Below, in pieces: positions 41,949-50,856 of a stretch of DNA of 64,000 nucleotides. The stretch is taken from positions 1,240,001 through 1,304,000 of the forward strand of contig NZ_CP166840.1 in the NCBI RefSeq assembly GCF_041346925.1, written 5' to 3'. How positions within the stretch are numbered: position 1 is the first letter of the stretch; the number at the start of each line of letters is the position of its first letter. This stretch comes from Agaribacterium sp. ZY112. Its GTDB lineage: Bacteria; Pseudomonadota; Gammaproteobacteria; Pseudomonadales; Cellvibrionaceae. The notes under the pieces were generated by a model. It was not told the DNA's origin, did not search any database, and saw nothing but the letters and a program-made list of their open reading frames with translations. Both the position numbers and the translations under genes were made by a program.

Positions 41949-43376
41949 ATGAAATCTTTGACTATGCAGGCAAAGTCACTTGCTTCTGTGACCGTACTTG
42001 CTGCCGCTTTACTTGTTGCTCCGGCTGCTCTAGATCGAGTAGCCGAGCAGGTTGAAGCCGACCTTAGTTTTGGTGCCACTGTTGATGCAGCGGCAGCAGA
42101 CGATAAGAAAAAGCGTCGTGCTCTACCTGGGATTAGCGAAAAAGTATTCAAGGGCCTAGGTAAGGTTACTGAATATGCGAGTCCTAACCAGGAAAAAAAT
42201 CCGGGTAAAAAACCGGATTTTAAGGCAGCCCTGAAAGAGCTTAAGAAGTTAGAAAAAATATGTGCTGAGTGTAATAACTACGAGAAATCGCAGATTTATA
42301 ATATGCATGCATTTGTTGCTTACTCTATGGAAGACTACAACGGTGCTGTTGAGGCATACAAAAACGTTGTAGCTCAAAGTCCAGAAATTCCTGTGGGCGT
42401 AGAATTGCAAAGCATGATGTATATCGCTCAGCTTAGTTTCCAGCTTGAAAAGTTCTCTCAGAGTATTACCTATCTTGATCGTTGGATGGATCTAGCCAAT
42501 GAGACTGGTACGACAGTCGGGCCTGATATTTGGCAGCTTAAGTCTGTAATTTGTTATCAAAATGACCAGAAAAAATGTGCTTTAGACTCAATTAATAAAG
42601 CCGTCTCTATGGTCGAAGATAAAGGCAAAGTAGCAGAGGAAAGCTGGTATAACTTGCAGCGTGCAATGTACTTGGATGAAGAAGATTATAAGTCTTCAAC
42701 CAAGGTTCTTGAGAAGTTGATTGTTAACTATCCTAAGAAGTCGTACTGGGCTCAATTGGGTTCTATGTACGGTATGCTTGAGCGCGAAAAAGATCAGGTT
42801 AACGCTATGGAAACCACCTATTTGATGGGCGGTTATACCAAAGAACGTGACTTAGTTACTTTATCGAAAATCTACTTGGCTGAAGATGTTCCTTTTAAAA
42901 CGGCGAAGATTCTTGAAAAAGGCATGAAAGACGGCAATATTGCTCGCAACGAGAAAAATCTCGAGTTGTTAGCGATGGCTTGGCAGCGTGCAAAAGAGTC
43001 TAAGAAAGCTGTTCCAGTGCTCAAAGAAGTTGGCAAGATCAGTAAGTCCGGCAATTTCTATGGTCAATTAACAGGTGTTTATTTAGATTTGAATCGCCCT
43101 AAAGAAGCGGTTCAAGCTGGTAAGCAAGCACTTAATAAAGGTAAGTTTACTCGTGATATGGACGGTGAAGTTCATATTAATATGGGTATTGCTTATTTTG
43201 ATATGCGCCAATACAGCAATGCTATTAAGAGCTTTGAGAAAGCCTCAAAGATTAAAAAGCATAGACAATTTGCTGCTGGTTGGTTGCGTTATGCCAAAAA
43301 TGAGAAGCGCCGTTACGATGTCTTAAAAGACTCTTTAGCAGCTTCCGGCTTAGATATTGAGCAGGTACTGAAATAA
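41949..43376 (+). CDS. TPR-repeat periplasmic protein of the Ton cluster
   Basis: 475 residues. Signal peptide (SVTVLAAALLVAPAALD), then helical repeats of TPR type across most of the length (AFVAYSMEDYNGAVEAYKNV; LIVNYPKKSYWAQLGSMYGM; NMGIAYFDMRQYSNAIKSFEKA). Family members sit at the end of TonB2/TtpC operons and probably hold the complex together or contact the outer membrane; exact function unproven. It starts 9 bases after tonB, and a strong terminator follows, closing the six-gene operon. Confidence 0.9.
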   Translation: MKSLTMQAKSLASVTVLAAALLVAPAALDRVAEQVEADLSFGATVDAAAADDKKKRRALPGISEKVFKGLGKVTEYASPNQEKNPGKKPDFKAALKELKKLEKICAECNNYEKSQIYNMHAFVAYSMEDYNGAVEAYKNVVAQSPEIPVGVELQSMMYIAQLSFQLEKFSQSITYLDRWMDLANETGTTVGPDIWQLKSVICYQNDQKKCALDSINKAVSMVEDKGKVAEESWYNLQRAMYLDEEDYKSSTKVLEKLIVNYPKKSYWAQLGSMYGMLEREKDQVNAMETTYLMGGYTKERDLVTLSKIYLAEDVPFKTAKILEKGMKDGNIARNEKNLELLAMAWQRAKESKKAVPVLKEVGKISKSGNFYGQLTGVYLDLNRPKEAVQAGKQALNKGKFTRDMDGEVHINMGIAYFDMRQYSNAIKSFEKASKIKKHRQFAAGWLRYAKNEKRRYDVLKDSLAASGLDIEQVLK

Positions 43377-43408
43377 TATTTGTATATGATCAATACTGAG
43401 TAATTAAA

Positions 43409-43436
43409 AACGCGGCTTATTAGCCGCGTTTTTTTT
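43409..43436 (+). terminator. Terminator of the Ton operon
   Basis: AACGCGGCT / AGCCGCGTT, 9-bp stem with a 4-base loop, followed by TTTTTT, 32 bases after the TPR gene stop. Confidence 0.92.
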
Positions 43437-43466
43437 GCCTTCTATACTTAGCGAAGGAGGTGAGTC

Positions 43467-44321
43467 ATGCTTAATCAGGCTAATTATCAGGTCTATAAGC
43501 TGGGTATACAGACGGTCTTGTTAGATCCTCAGCAGTTACCAGCACTACCTGCAGTTACCTTGCAAATTCGTTCACTTCTGGCAGATCAAAATAGCGATAG
43601 TGCAATGATTAGCGCTTGCTGTGCAAAGGATCCTGGTTTTTCTGCATTGTTAATGGCCGCCGTAGCAAGCCCTTTATACGCCCAGCAAAATAAGGCTTCT
43701 ACTTTAAGTTCTGCTGTTGCTGTTTTGGGCCGATCGCGTGTGCAAAATTTAGCTATGGCCTATTCACTTAAAAGCTTGTTCCTTATTCGTAGAGTTGAGC
43801 TTAAAAAACTCTATGAGCAGATATGGCAGCGAATGATGATGAAGGCTGCCATCAGTTCTTATTTAGCTAAGCGCACTCAGCTTTGTGATGCGGAGCAAGC
43901 CTTACTTACCGCCTTGTTAACAGAGGTGGGAACCTTGGCAACCTTAAGTGCTTTTGCCGAAATAGATGGGAACTTGGATAACAAAGTGTTTTTTCGTCTC
44001 TGCAGAGAATATGCAAAGAGCCTTGGAGCATTGTTATTAAGGCGCTGGAATATTGCTGACGATTATGAGCTCTATCTAAAGTCTTGTGGCCGTTGGAGCT
44101 TAAGTGTTGGGGAAGACTTACAGCTTATAGATCTAATTAATCTTGCCTTACATAGTTCAGTAACCCGTTTAAATAGCAAAAATAATCTGCCTAAAATTAC
44201 CAGTTTACCGAGTTATTTGAAATTAGAGCCGCAGTTTCGTGTACTGGATGAGCATGGGCGTTTGTTATTGGTGAGTGCCAATACTGCTGAGATAGAGCAG
44301 TTACAAAAGCTGATGAGCTAG
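43467..44321 (+). CDS. HDOD-domain protein (second in window)
   Basis: 284 residues. N-terminal HDOD core (QQLPALPAVTLQIRSLLADQ; MISACCAKDPGFSALLMAAV; LSSAVAVLGRSRVQNLAMAY), then a helical tail of unknown role. No HD catalytic motif, signal peptide or membrane helix. Such proteins act in signalling or stress networks. The start is certain: AAGGAGGTGA at 43454-43463 is a full match to the 16S rRNA tail, so it should be translated strongly. Single gene with its own region between two hairpins. Confidence 0.9.
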   Translation: MLNQANYQVYKLGIQTVLLDPQQLPALPAVTLQIRSLLADQNSDSAMISACCAKDPGFSALLMAAVASPLYAQQNKASTLSSAVAVLGRSRVQNLAMAYSLKSLFLIRRVELKKLYEQIWQRMMMKAAISSYLAKRTQLCDAEQALLTALLTEVGTLATLSAFAEIDGNLDNKVFFRLCREYAKSLGALLLRRWNIADDYELYLKSCGRWSLSVGEDLQLIDLINLALHSSVTRLNSKNNLPKITSLPSYLKLEPQFRVLDEHGRLLLVSANTAEIEQLQKLMS

Positions 44322-44340
44322 TTTTGAGCTAGCTCATCAG
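44310..44340. terminator. Hairpin at the HDOD stop codon, before ilvD end
   Basis: CTGATGAGCTAG / CTAGCTCATCAG, a perfect 12-bp stem with a 7-base loop. The HDOD stop codon TAG (44319-44321) is inside the stem. No T-run follows on plus; on minus a short CTTTTG follows. It is likely an end structure for the convergent HDOD and ilvD transcripts. Confidence 0.55.
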
Positions 44341-44382
44341 TTGTACTTAGATTTAGGTAAATTTAAGCTAAGAGTAAAAGCC

Positions 44383-46224
44383 TTAGATGTTTTCTAGCTT
44401 GCTCAAGTCTCTTACAGCACCTTTATCGGCGCTGGTAGCGAGCATTGCGTAAGCTTTAAGGGCGGCTGTTACAGCGCGAGGGCGGTCTTCAGCAGGCTTC
44501 CAGCCGGCTTTATCTTGCTCTGTTCTGCGAGAGGTGAGCTCTTCATCGCTAACAAGAACGTTGATACTACGATCAGGAATATCGATTTTAATAAGGTCAC
44601 CATTCTTAACCAGGCCAATTGCACCGCCCGCGGCAGCTTCAGGTGAAGCGTGGCCAATACTCAAACCAGAGGTGCCGCCAGAAAAGCGACCATCAGTTAA
44701 TAGCGCACAACTTTTACCAAGGCCTTTGGACTTAAGGTAGGAGGTTGGGTACAGCATTTCTTGCATGCCAGGGCCACCCTTAGGGCCTTCGTAACGAATA
44801 ATGACAACGGAGCCTGCTTTCACTTTATCTGCCAGGATATCTTTAACCGCTTGGTCTTGGCTCTCACAGATATAGGCTGGGCCTTCGAATACAAGGATGT
44901 TCTCATCAACACCTGCACTTTTGACTACGCAACCATCTTCTGCGATGTTGCCCTTAAGAACGGCTAAACCGCCCTCGAGGCTGAAGGCATTTTCAAGTGA
45001 GCGTATACAGCCTTCCTTGCGATCTATATCTAGGCTATCCCAGCGCGTGCTTTGGCTAAATGCGGTTTGAGTCGGGATACCTGCTGGTCCAGCTTTATAG
45101 AAGTGTGTGATTTCTTCGTCTTGGTTTTTAACAATGTCCCACTGCTTCAGTGCTTCAGCAAGGCTGCTACTGTGGATGGTAGGGCAACTAGTATCGAGCA
45201 AGCCGGCGCGATCAAGCTCACCAAGAATGGCCATGATACCGCCAGCACGATGCACATCTTCAATGTGGTATTTCTGAGTATTCGGTGCAACTTTACAAAG
45301 CTGGGGAACCTTTCGGCTTAGCGCATCGATATCTTCGAGGTCAAAATCGATTTCCGCTTCGCGAGCAATGCCTAATAAATGAAGAATGGTATTAGTTGAT
45401 CCGCCCATGGCAATATCAAGTGCCATGGCATTATTAAAGGCAGCTTTACTTGAAATATTACGTGGTAATACGCTGTAGTCGTCTTGCTCGTAGTGGCGTT
45501 TGCAAAGCTCAACAACTAATGAACCCGCGCGCTCAAATAGTTGACGGCGGTCTGAGTGGGTCGCCAGAGTCGTACCGTTACCGGGCAGGCTTAAACCAAG
45601 TGCTTCAGTTAAGCAGTTCATCGAGTTGGCGGTAAACATGCCGGAACAAGAGCCGCAAGTTGGGCAAGCACTGCGCTCGTATTCAGCAACTTCTTCGTCA
45701 GAAGCGCTATCGTCGGCAGCAATGACCATTGCATCTACAAGGTCTAAACCGTGTTCGGCAAGTTTGGTTTTACCTGCTTCCATCGGGCCACCACTAACAA
45801 AAACCGCAGGGATATTAAGGCGCATTGCCGCCATTAGCATTCCCGGTGTGATTTTGTCGCAGTTGCTAATACAAACCATGGCGTCGGCACAGTGAGCATT
45901 CACCATATATTCAACACTGTCGGCGATAAGGTCGCGGCTGGGCAAACTATAGAGCATGCCGTCATGCCCCATGGCGATACCGTCATCCACGGCAATGGTA
46001 TTAAATTCTTTGGCGACACCGCCGGCCTTTTCGATTTCTCGAGCAACGAGTTGACCCATGTCTTTTAGGTGTACGTGCCCAGGTACAAACTGGGTGAAGG
46101 AATTAACGACAGCAATAATAGGCTTTTGGAAATCGTCATCTTTCATGCCTGTTGCACGCCAAAGGGCGCGAGCACCAGCCATATTACGGCCTTCAGTGGT
46201 TGTACGGGAGCGATAGCGGGGCAT
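44383..46224 (-). CDS. ilvD: Dihydroxy-acid dehydratase
   Basis: Iron-sulfur dehydratase of valine, leucine and isoleucine synthesis. 613 residues, full length. Cluster-binding cysteines in [14 protein letters not shown] and [16 protein letters not shown], and the family end region [23 protein letters not shown] 46222-46224 with AGG upstream. Single gene here; the rest of the ilv pathway is elsewhere. Confidence 0.97.
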   Translation of the reverse strand: MPRYRSRTTTEGRNMAGARALWRATGMKDDDFQKPIIAVVNSFTQFVPGHVHLKDMGQLVAREIEKAGGVAKEFNTIAVDDGIAMGHDGMLYSLPSRDLIADSVEYMVNAHCADAMVCISNCDKITPGMLMAAMRLNIPAVFVSGGPMEAGKTKLAEHGLDLVDAMVIAADDSASDEEVAEYERSACPTCGSCSGMFTANSMNCLTEALGLSLPGNGTTLATHSDRRQLFERAGSLVVELCKRHYEQDDYSVLPRNISSKAAFNNAMALDIAMGGSTNTILHLLGIAREAEIDFDLEDIDALSRKVPQLCKVAPNTQKYHIEDVHRAGGIMAILGELDRAGLLDTSCPTIHSSSLAEALKQWDIVKNQDEEITHFYKAGPAGIPTQTAFSQSTRWDSLDIDRKEGCIRSLENAFSLEGGLAVLKGNIAEDGCVVKSAGVDENILVFEGPAYICESQDQAVKDILADKVKAGSVVIIRYEGPKGGPGMQEMLYPTSYLKSKGLGKSCALLTDGRFSGGTSGLSIGHASPEAAAGGAIGLVKNGDLIKIDIPDRSINVLVSDEELTSRRTEQDKAGWKPAEDRPRAVTAALKAYAMLATSADKGAVRDLSKLENI

Positions 46225-46316
46225 AGTAGTACCTAGGTAAGCTTTGCAGAAAAGGCAGGCAGTTTAGCAAATTTGAAGCTGGGGTGGCAGGCTTAAGCTG
46301 CACTGTTTATCTAGCG

Positions 46317-47981
46317 CTAGAGCAGGTCTGGCATTAATTTTTGTACTTGTTTCATAAGAAAGCTATAACGTTTAAACGCCTGATGGCCACTGTCGAGTGT
46401 GCCAACGGCTTTTAGGCTACGTTTCACTAAAGAGACATTATTTTCAGAGCGGCCATCCTGATCTACTTGCGCTAGTACTGCTTGGATAAGATTCAGGTTA
46501 AGGCCTATGTGGTTGGGGTAGGCTGCGAGCGCTTCATTAAATACGCCGACGGCTTTATTAAAGTCTTTGCTGTCGTAAGCGCCAATACCATCTTTGGTAA
46601 GTTTTGTGGCGATACCGCGGCCTTCTTCGCTGATAGGTTCGCTCGTGATGCTATCGATAATTTGCATGAGTTCACTGTCGGCGCTGTGACGCATGGCGAG
46701 GTCTTTAAGTACTGAGCGGGCTTCATCTTCTTCGTCAAAGCTGTGCAGGGTGCGAGCAAACTCTAAGCTTGCATCAACATTGGGTGTGTCGAGTTTACTG
46801 TACATGTCACGAGCTTTGGAGAGGGAGTTTTGAGCGCGTTTTTCATCGCCAGAGGCACGGTGTAACTGGCTTTCTACCATTTGCGCTTGAACGGCCACAG
46901 CGTCATCATTGCTATAGCGTTTACGTGCCCGTTCAAGCACATTATTGGCTTGTTTAATCAGTGTTTTGCTTTCCGTGCTGTTGTTGCCACTGCTTACTTG
47001 GGCAGCCTTGCGGGCGTAGTTAAAATAATCTTGATTGCTTTCGTGAACAGAATTTAAGCCCCATTTTATGGTTTGCTGGTAGCTTTTTAAGGCTTGCTCA
47101 TCATCATTATTAAACTCGGCCAGTTTGGCTAGCTTGCGGTGTCTAAGCACGCTTTTAGGGCTAACTTCGGTGGCTTTTTCGGTGTGTCGCTGGGCCGCTA
47201 AGCGGTCTTTTTTACGCTCACTCAGTTCGGCGAGCATGTCGTGCGCTTCTACATAGCGTTCATCTTCCTCCAGTATGGAATTAAACATTTCTTCGGCACC
47301 TTCGAGCTTGCCTTGTTCTAGTAGCGTTTTACCCATGCCGAGTTTGGCCCAGACAACGGGCTTTTTACCAAGTACGCTTTCATACAACTGTTGGGCTTCT
47401 TTAAGTTGTTTTAGTAGAAAATGCAGTTGGCCTTTAATTTTTAAAATAGCGGTGGCGTAACGGGTACCCTCTTTAATAGCATCGTTGCAGTATTGCAGAG
47501 CTTGTTTGTAATTGCCGTCGCTGATGCACTTTTTGATATGCAACAGGGCCTGATGGCGAACGACCGCTTTGTTTAAGCGAACTTTTAATGAGGCTTGAGT
47601 ATAGGGTTTGGTGATGTAGTCGTCGGGTTGGCATTCTAAAGCGCCCAAGACCATTTCGCGGCTTTGCTCACCGGTGATCATAACAAACAAGCTTGTCATC
47701 ATCAGAACGCGAAGGAAGCGAACCTCTTCCAATACCTGTTGTCCATCCTTGCCTGCGCCAAGGTTGTAGTCACAGATAACGATATCGAATTTTTTGTTTT
47801 GGCACAGCTTGATGGCTTCCTGCCCTTCTGCGGCTGTATCTACGGTTTTGGCGCCAAAGTTTTTAAGTGTACGAGTAAGCGAGCCACGTATTTCGGGGAA
47901 GTCATCAATAACAAGGCAGCGCTTGTCACTGAACATCTTCACAATATCAATCTGTTTTAAGCCATTGGCTTGCTGGAGCAT
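46317..47981 (-). CDS. Response regulator with TPR domain
   Basis: 554 residues: receiver domain at about 18-140 (RCLVIDDFPEIRGSLTRTL; phosphoacceptor Asp in DIVICDYNLGAGKDGQQVL; Lys in DDYITKPYTQAS), then a long array of TPR-like helices (about 155-520; ALLHIKKCISDGNYKQAL, AKLGMGKTLLEQGKLEGAEE, NKAVGVFNEALAAYPNHIGL). No DNA-binding or enzyme output, so it should act by protein contacts. Start ATG has GCGAGG four bases upstream. No kinase gene is adjacent; an orphan hybrid kinase could be its partner. Similar proteins exist in Pseudomonas and Shewanella. Confidence 0.93.
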   Translation of the reverse strand: MLQQANGLKQIDIVKMFSDKRCLVIDDFPEIRGSLTRTLKNFGAKTVDTAAEGQEAIKLCQNKKFDIVICDYNLGAGKDGQQVLEEVRFLRVLMMTSLFVMITGEQSREMVLGALECQPDDYITKPYTQASLKVRLNKAVVRHQALLHIKKCISDGNYKQALQYCNDAIKEGTRYATAILKIKGQLHFLLKQLKEAQQLYESVLGKKPVVWAKLGMGKTLLEQGKLEGAEEMFNSILEEDERYVEAHDMLAELSERKKDRLAAQRHTEKATEVSPKSVLRHRKLAKLAEFNNDDEQALKSYQQTIKWGLNSVHESNQDYFNYARKAAQVSSGNNSTESKTLIKQANNVLERARKRYSNDDAVAVQAQMVESQLHRASGDEKRAQNSLSKARDMYSKLDTPNVDASLEFARTLHSFDEEDEARSVLKDLAMRHSADSELMQIIDSITSEPISEEGRGIATKLTKDGIGAYDSKDFNKAVGVFNEALAAYPNHIGLNLNLIQAVLAQVDQDGRSENNVSLVKRSLKAVGTLDSGHQAFKRYSFLMKQVQKLMPDLL

Positions 47982-48060
47982 GCTACCTCGCCTGTACCTT
48001 CACTAATGGTATAAATACACCGCTACAGCTGAAAGTTTAGGCAATAAAGAGCAACTCTGC

Positions 48061-49413
48061 TTAGTCGCTGCTATTTAGCTCAATAGTTGTGGCTTTAATG
48101 TTGATGTATTTACTGAAAATCTTGCTCTTACGTTGCAGATTGTAGAGCTGCTGGCGAACCGAGGGCAGCAATTCTATGCTGCTTTCAACAAAACCCTGTT
48201 CTAGGAACCAGTGAGCTGTTTGGGTGGTGAGTACAAATAGTGTGGAGGCGCCAAGCCTGGCGCTTTGGCGTTCGACATGAGTTAAGAGCTTGCTGGCTCG
48301 GCCACCGCCTCGATATTCAGTGTGCATGGCAACACAAGCCACCTCGGCGAACTTTGTACCCGTAATAGGGTAAAGTGCAGCGCAGCCTATAATTAGGTTG
48401 TCTTTTTCCATGACTGTAAAGCAGTTGATCTCTGTTTCAAGCAGCTCTCTGGAGCGTTTCACTAAGATGCCCTCTGCCTCAAGAGGCTCGATCAGGCTGA
48501 GTATGCCGGCGACATCTTCTATGCGTGCACGACGAATGGTCTCGTAGCTGTCTCGATAGATCATGGTGCCAGAGCCGTCGCGTGTGAAAAGCTCTTTTAA
48601 GACCGCGCCATCTTCTTTGGCGCTAATGATGTGCGCTCGTGGTACACCGCCATCACATGCGCGGTGGCAGGCTTCAAGTGAAAAATAGCTGTGGCTTTTA
48701 CTGTGTCTTTGAGTTTCAACTAGGAACTTTTTACATTGCAGTAGGGTTAATTCGTGGAAGCAGTTTTGATTTGCATCGCGGATTTGGCCGTCATCGTTAT
48801 AAGCTATCAATTTGTCAGCGCTTATAGCTTTGGAGACTGCTACGGCAACATCCGAGAAGCTGACATTAAATAGCTCTCCTGTTAGTGAGTAGCCAATAGG
48901 GCTAATAAGCACAATATTTCCATCGCAGATCTCATCGATAATACCTTCGGCATCCACCGAGCGCACTTCACCTGTAAATTGATAATCGACACCATCAATA
49001 ACGCCGCGGGGTTTGGCGCTAACGAAGTTACCACTGCGAACTTTTAAGCGTGACCCGTGCATGGCCGAGTTGGGAAGGCCACAGCTGAATTGTGCTTCAA
49101 GTCCTAAGCGCGCTTGGCCAACAGCTTTAATCACTTCGAGCATTTGCCCTTGAGAGGTAATGCGTGAACCTTTGTGATAGTCGTTTTCTAGACCGGCCTG
49201 TTGCAAGGTATCTTCAATCTGAGGGCGTGCACCGTGAACAACGACAAGCTTCATGCCCAAGCTTGTTAGTAAGGCAAGGTCATCAATGATGTGGGTTATG
49301 CAGCCATCATCAATAAACTCACCTGGTAGCATAACCACGGCAATTTTGCCTCGGTGTTTGTGAATATAGGGGGAGGCTTGCCTTAACCAATTAATATCAC
49401 TTGTTTCTTGCAC
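48061..49413 (-). CDS. argA: Amino-acid N-acetyltransferase (N-acetylglutamate synthase)
   Basis: First committed step of arginine synthesis: acetyl-CoA plus glutamate gives N-acetylglutamate. 450 residues: an amino-acid-kinase-like regulatory domain (VVMLPGEFIDDGCITHIIDDLALL; VVHGARPQIEDTL), which usually binds arginine, and a C-terminal GNAT domain (VACVAMHTEYRGGGRASKLL). Start is GTG 49411-49413. It follows argE by 69 bases on the same strand; together they form an acetyl-cycle arginine pair. Confidence 0.95.
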   Translation of the reverse strand: MQETSDINWLRQASPYIHKHRGKIAVVMLPGEFIDDGCITHIIDDLALLTSLGMKLVVVHGARPQIEDTLQQAGLENDYHKGSRITSQGQMLEVIKAVGQARLGLEAQFSCGLPNSAMHGSRLKVRSGNFVSAKPRGVIDGVDYQFTGEVRSVDAEGIIDEICDGNIVLISPIGYSLTGELFNVSFSDVAVAVSKAISADKLIAYNDDGQIRDANQNCFHELTLLQCKKFLVETQRHSKSHSYFSLEACHRACDGGVPRAHIISAKEDGAVLKELFTRDGSGTMIYRDSYETIRRARIEDVAGILSLIEPLEAEGILVKRSRELLETEINCFTVMEKDNLIIGCAALYPITGTKFAEVACVAMHTEYRGGGRASKLLTHVERQSARLGASTLFVLTTQTAHWFLEQGFVESSIELLPSVRQQLYNLQRKSKIFSKYINIKATTIELNSSD

Positions 49414-49482
49414 GCGGAGTTCGTCCTCTGAGCTGTAGTCGCAGTTTATCGTTTGTTAGTGCTAATTTCGCACTATCGACCC

Positions 49483-50625
49483 TTATAAGCAATAGCGTTG
49501 GATCGCACTTTTGACGATAGCGACGGCAGGTTTGATTTGATCAAAATCTAAAAACTCATCGGGTTGATGAGCTTGGTCTATGCTGCCTGGCCCAAGTACC
49601 ACCGTCTGCATGCCGAGTTTTTTCAGAAAAGGGGCCTCGGTTGCAAAAGCAACGGTTTGTGGATTGTGGCCACTAAGCTCCTGCGCCCATGCGACTAACT
49701 CACTGTTTTTGTCTTGGGCAAAGGCTTCCACTCCACCAAAGAGTTTTTCTAGGCTGAGTTCAACACCGTGTTTGTCAGCGATGCCTTGTAAGCGCTGATT
49801 AAGCTCGCCATGAATACGATCTAGCTCCATGCCCGGTAGTGGTCTTAGGTCGAAGTCTAAGTGGCAGCTACCACAGATACGGTTGGGATTATCTCCTCCG
49901 TGAATACAGCCTAGGTTCATTGTTGGTGTGGCTATATCAAAGGCTCGGTTCTGGTGTTGCTCTTGTAGCTGGCGGCGAAATGCTAGCAAGTCAGCAATAG
50001 CTGCGTGCATGGCTTCAATAGCATTATTACCTAGGCTGGGGTTGCTGCTGTGGCCTGCTTGGCCTTTAATGTTTAAGCGCTGCATGCCGATACCCTTATG
50101 CATATAAATAGGCACAAGCCCGGTTGGTTCACCGATAATGGCGTAGCGGCTATGGTGTAGATCTGCAGCACATAAGGCGCGAGCACCGCTCATCGAGCTC
50201 TCTTCATCGGCGGTTGCCAGGACAATCAAGGGCTTTTTTAGCATCGAGCTATCAAGCTTTAGCTCATCAATAGCCGCAAGAATGACGGCAAAAAAACCTT
50301 TCATATCACAGGTGCCTAAGCCGTAAAAGCGATTATCTTTTTCGGTAATAGCCAGTGGGTTACTGTTCCATCTGCTTTCATCAAAGGGCACGGTATCACT
50401 GTGGCCGCTTAGAACAAGGCCACCTTCGCCCGAGCCTAGGCAGGCAATTAAATTGGCTTTATTTGCGTCTATGTCTTGAGTGCGGCAAGTAAAGTTTTTT
50501 TGTTCAAGCCAGCCAGCTAGCATATCAATAATGGGCCGATTGCTCATATCGTGGCTGGGCAATGTGCAGCTTACTGAGGCTTCTGCAATGAGAGCATGTA
50601 GTCGTTGCTTAAAAAGCTTTTCCAT
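49483..50625 (-). CDS. argE: Acetylornithine deacetylase
   Basis: Zinc peptidase M20 family; releases ornithine from N-acetylornithine. 380 residues. Metal ligands in LVLSGHSDTVPF (His, Asp), CDMKGFFAV (Asp), TADEESSMSG (Glu pair, catalytic and zinc) and near the C-terminus (GPGSIDQAHQPDEF, His). AAGGA lies nine bases before the ATG. Upstream of argA. I saw no clear ArgR box in the gap to the secretion ATPase. Confidence 0.95.
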   Translation of the reverse strand: MEKLFKQRLHALIAEASVSCTLPSHDMSNRPIIDMLAGWLEQKNFTCRTQDIDANKANLIACLGSGEGGLVLSGHSDTVPFDESRWNSNPLAITEKDNRFYGLGTCDMKGFFAVILAAIDELKLDSSMLKKPLIVLATADEESSMSGARALCAADLHHSRYAIIGEPTGLVPIYMHKGIGMQRLNIKGQAGHSSNPSLGNNAIEAMHAAIADLLAFRRQLQEQHQNRAFDIATPTMNLGCIHGGDNPNRICGSCHLDFDLRPLPGMELDRIHGELNQRLQGIADKHGVELSLEKLFGGVEAFAQDKNSELVAWAQELSGHNPQTVAFATEAPFLKKLGMQTVVLGPGSIDQAHQPDEFLDFDQIKPAVAIVKSAIQRYCL

Positions 50626-50856
50626 TCTTTACTGTCCTTGCCAAATTAACCGTGTGCTTAGTATTTAGTTAAACGATGTTAACCGCTACTAGTTCTTTAC
50701 TTGAGATCGCCGACGCAGTACGCCATTTTTATATTTGCTCTTTCAGAGCGAACACTTTTTCCGTTATCGTAAGTGGCTAAACTTACATGAACGTGTTTAA
50801 GCTTGCTAAATTTGCGAGTTTAAATTTAGATTTTGATTGGGCCAATAGGTAAACGC

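Noticed and set aside
50626..50856. ArgR boxes between argE and the secretion ATPase
   Set aside because: AT-rich with repeated TTAAC, but no paired ArgR consensus that I could support.
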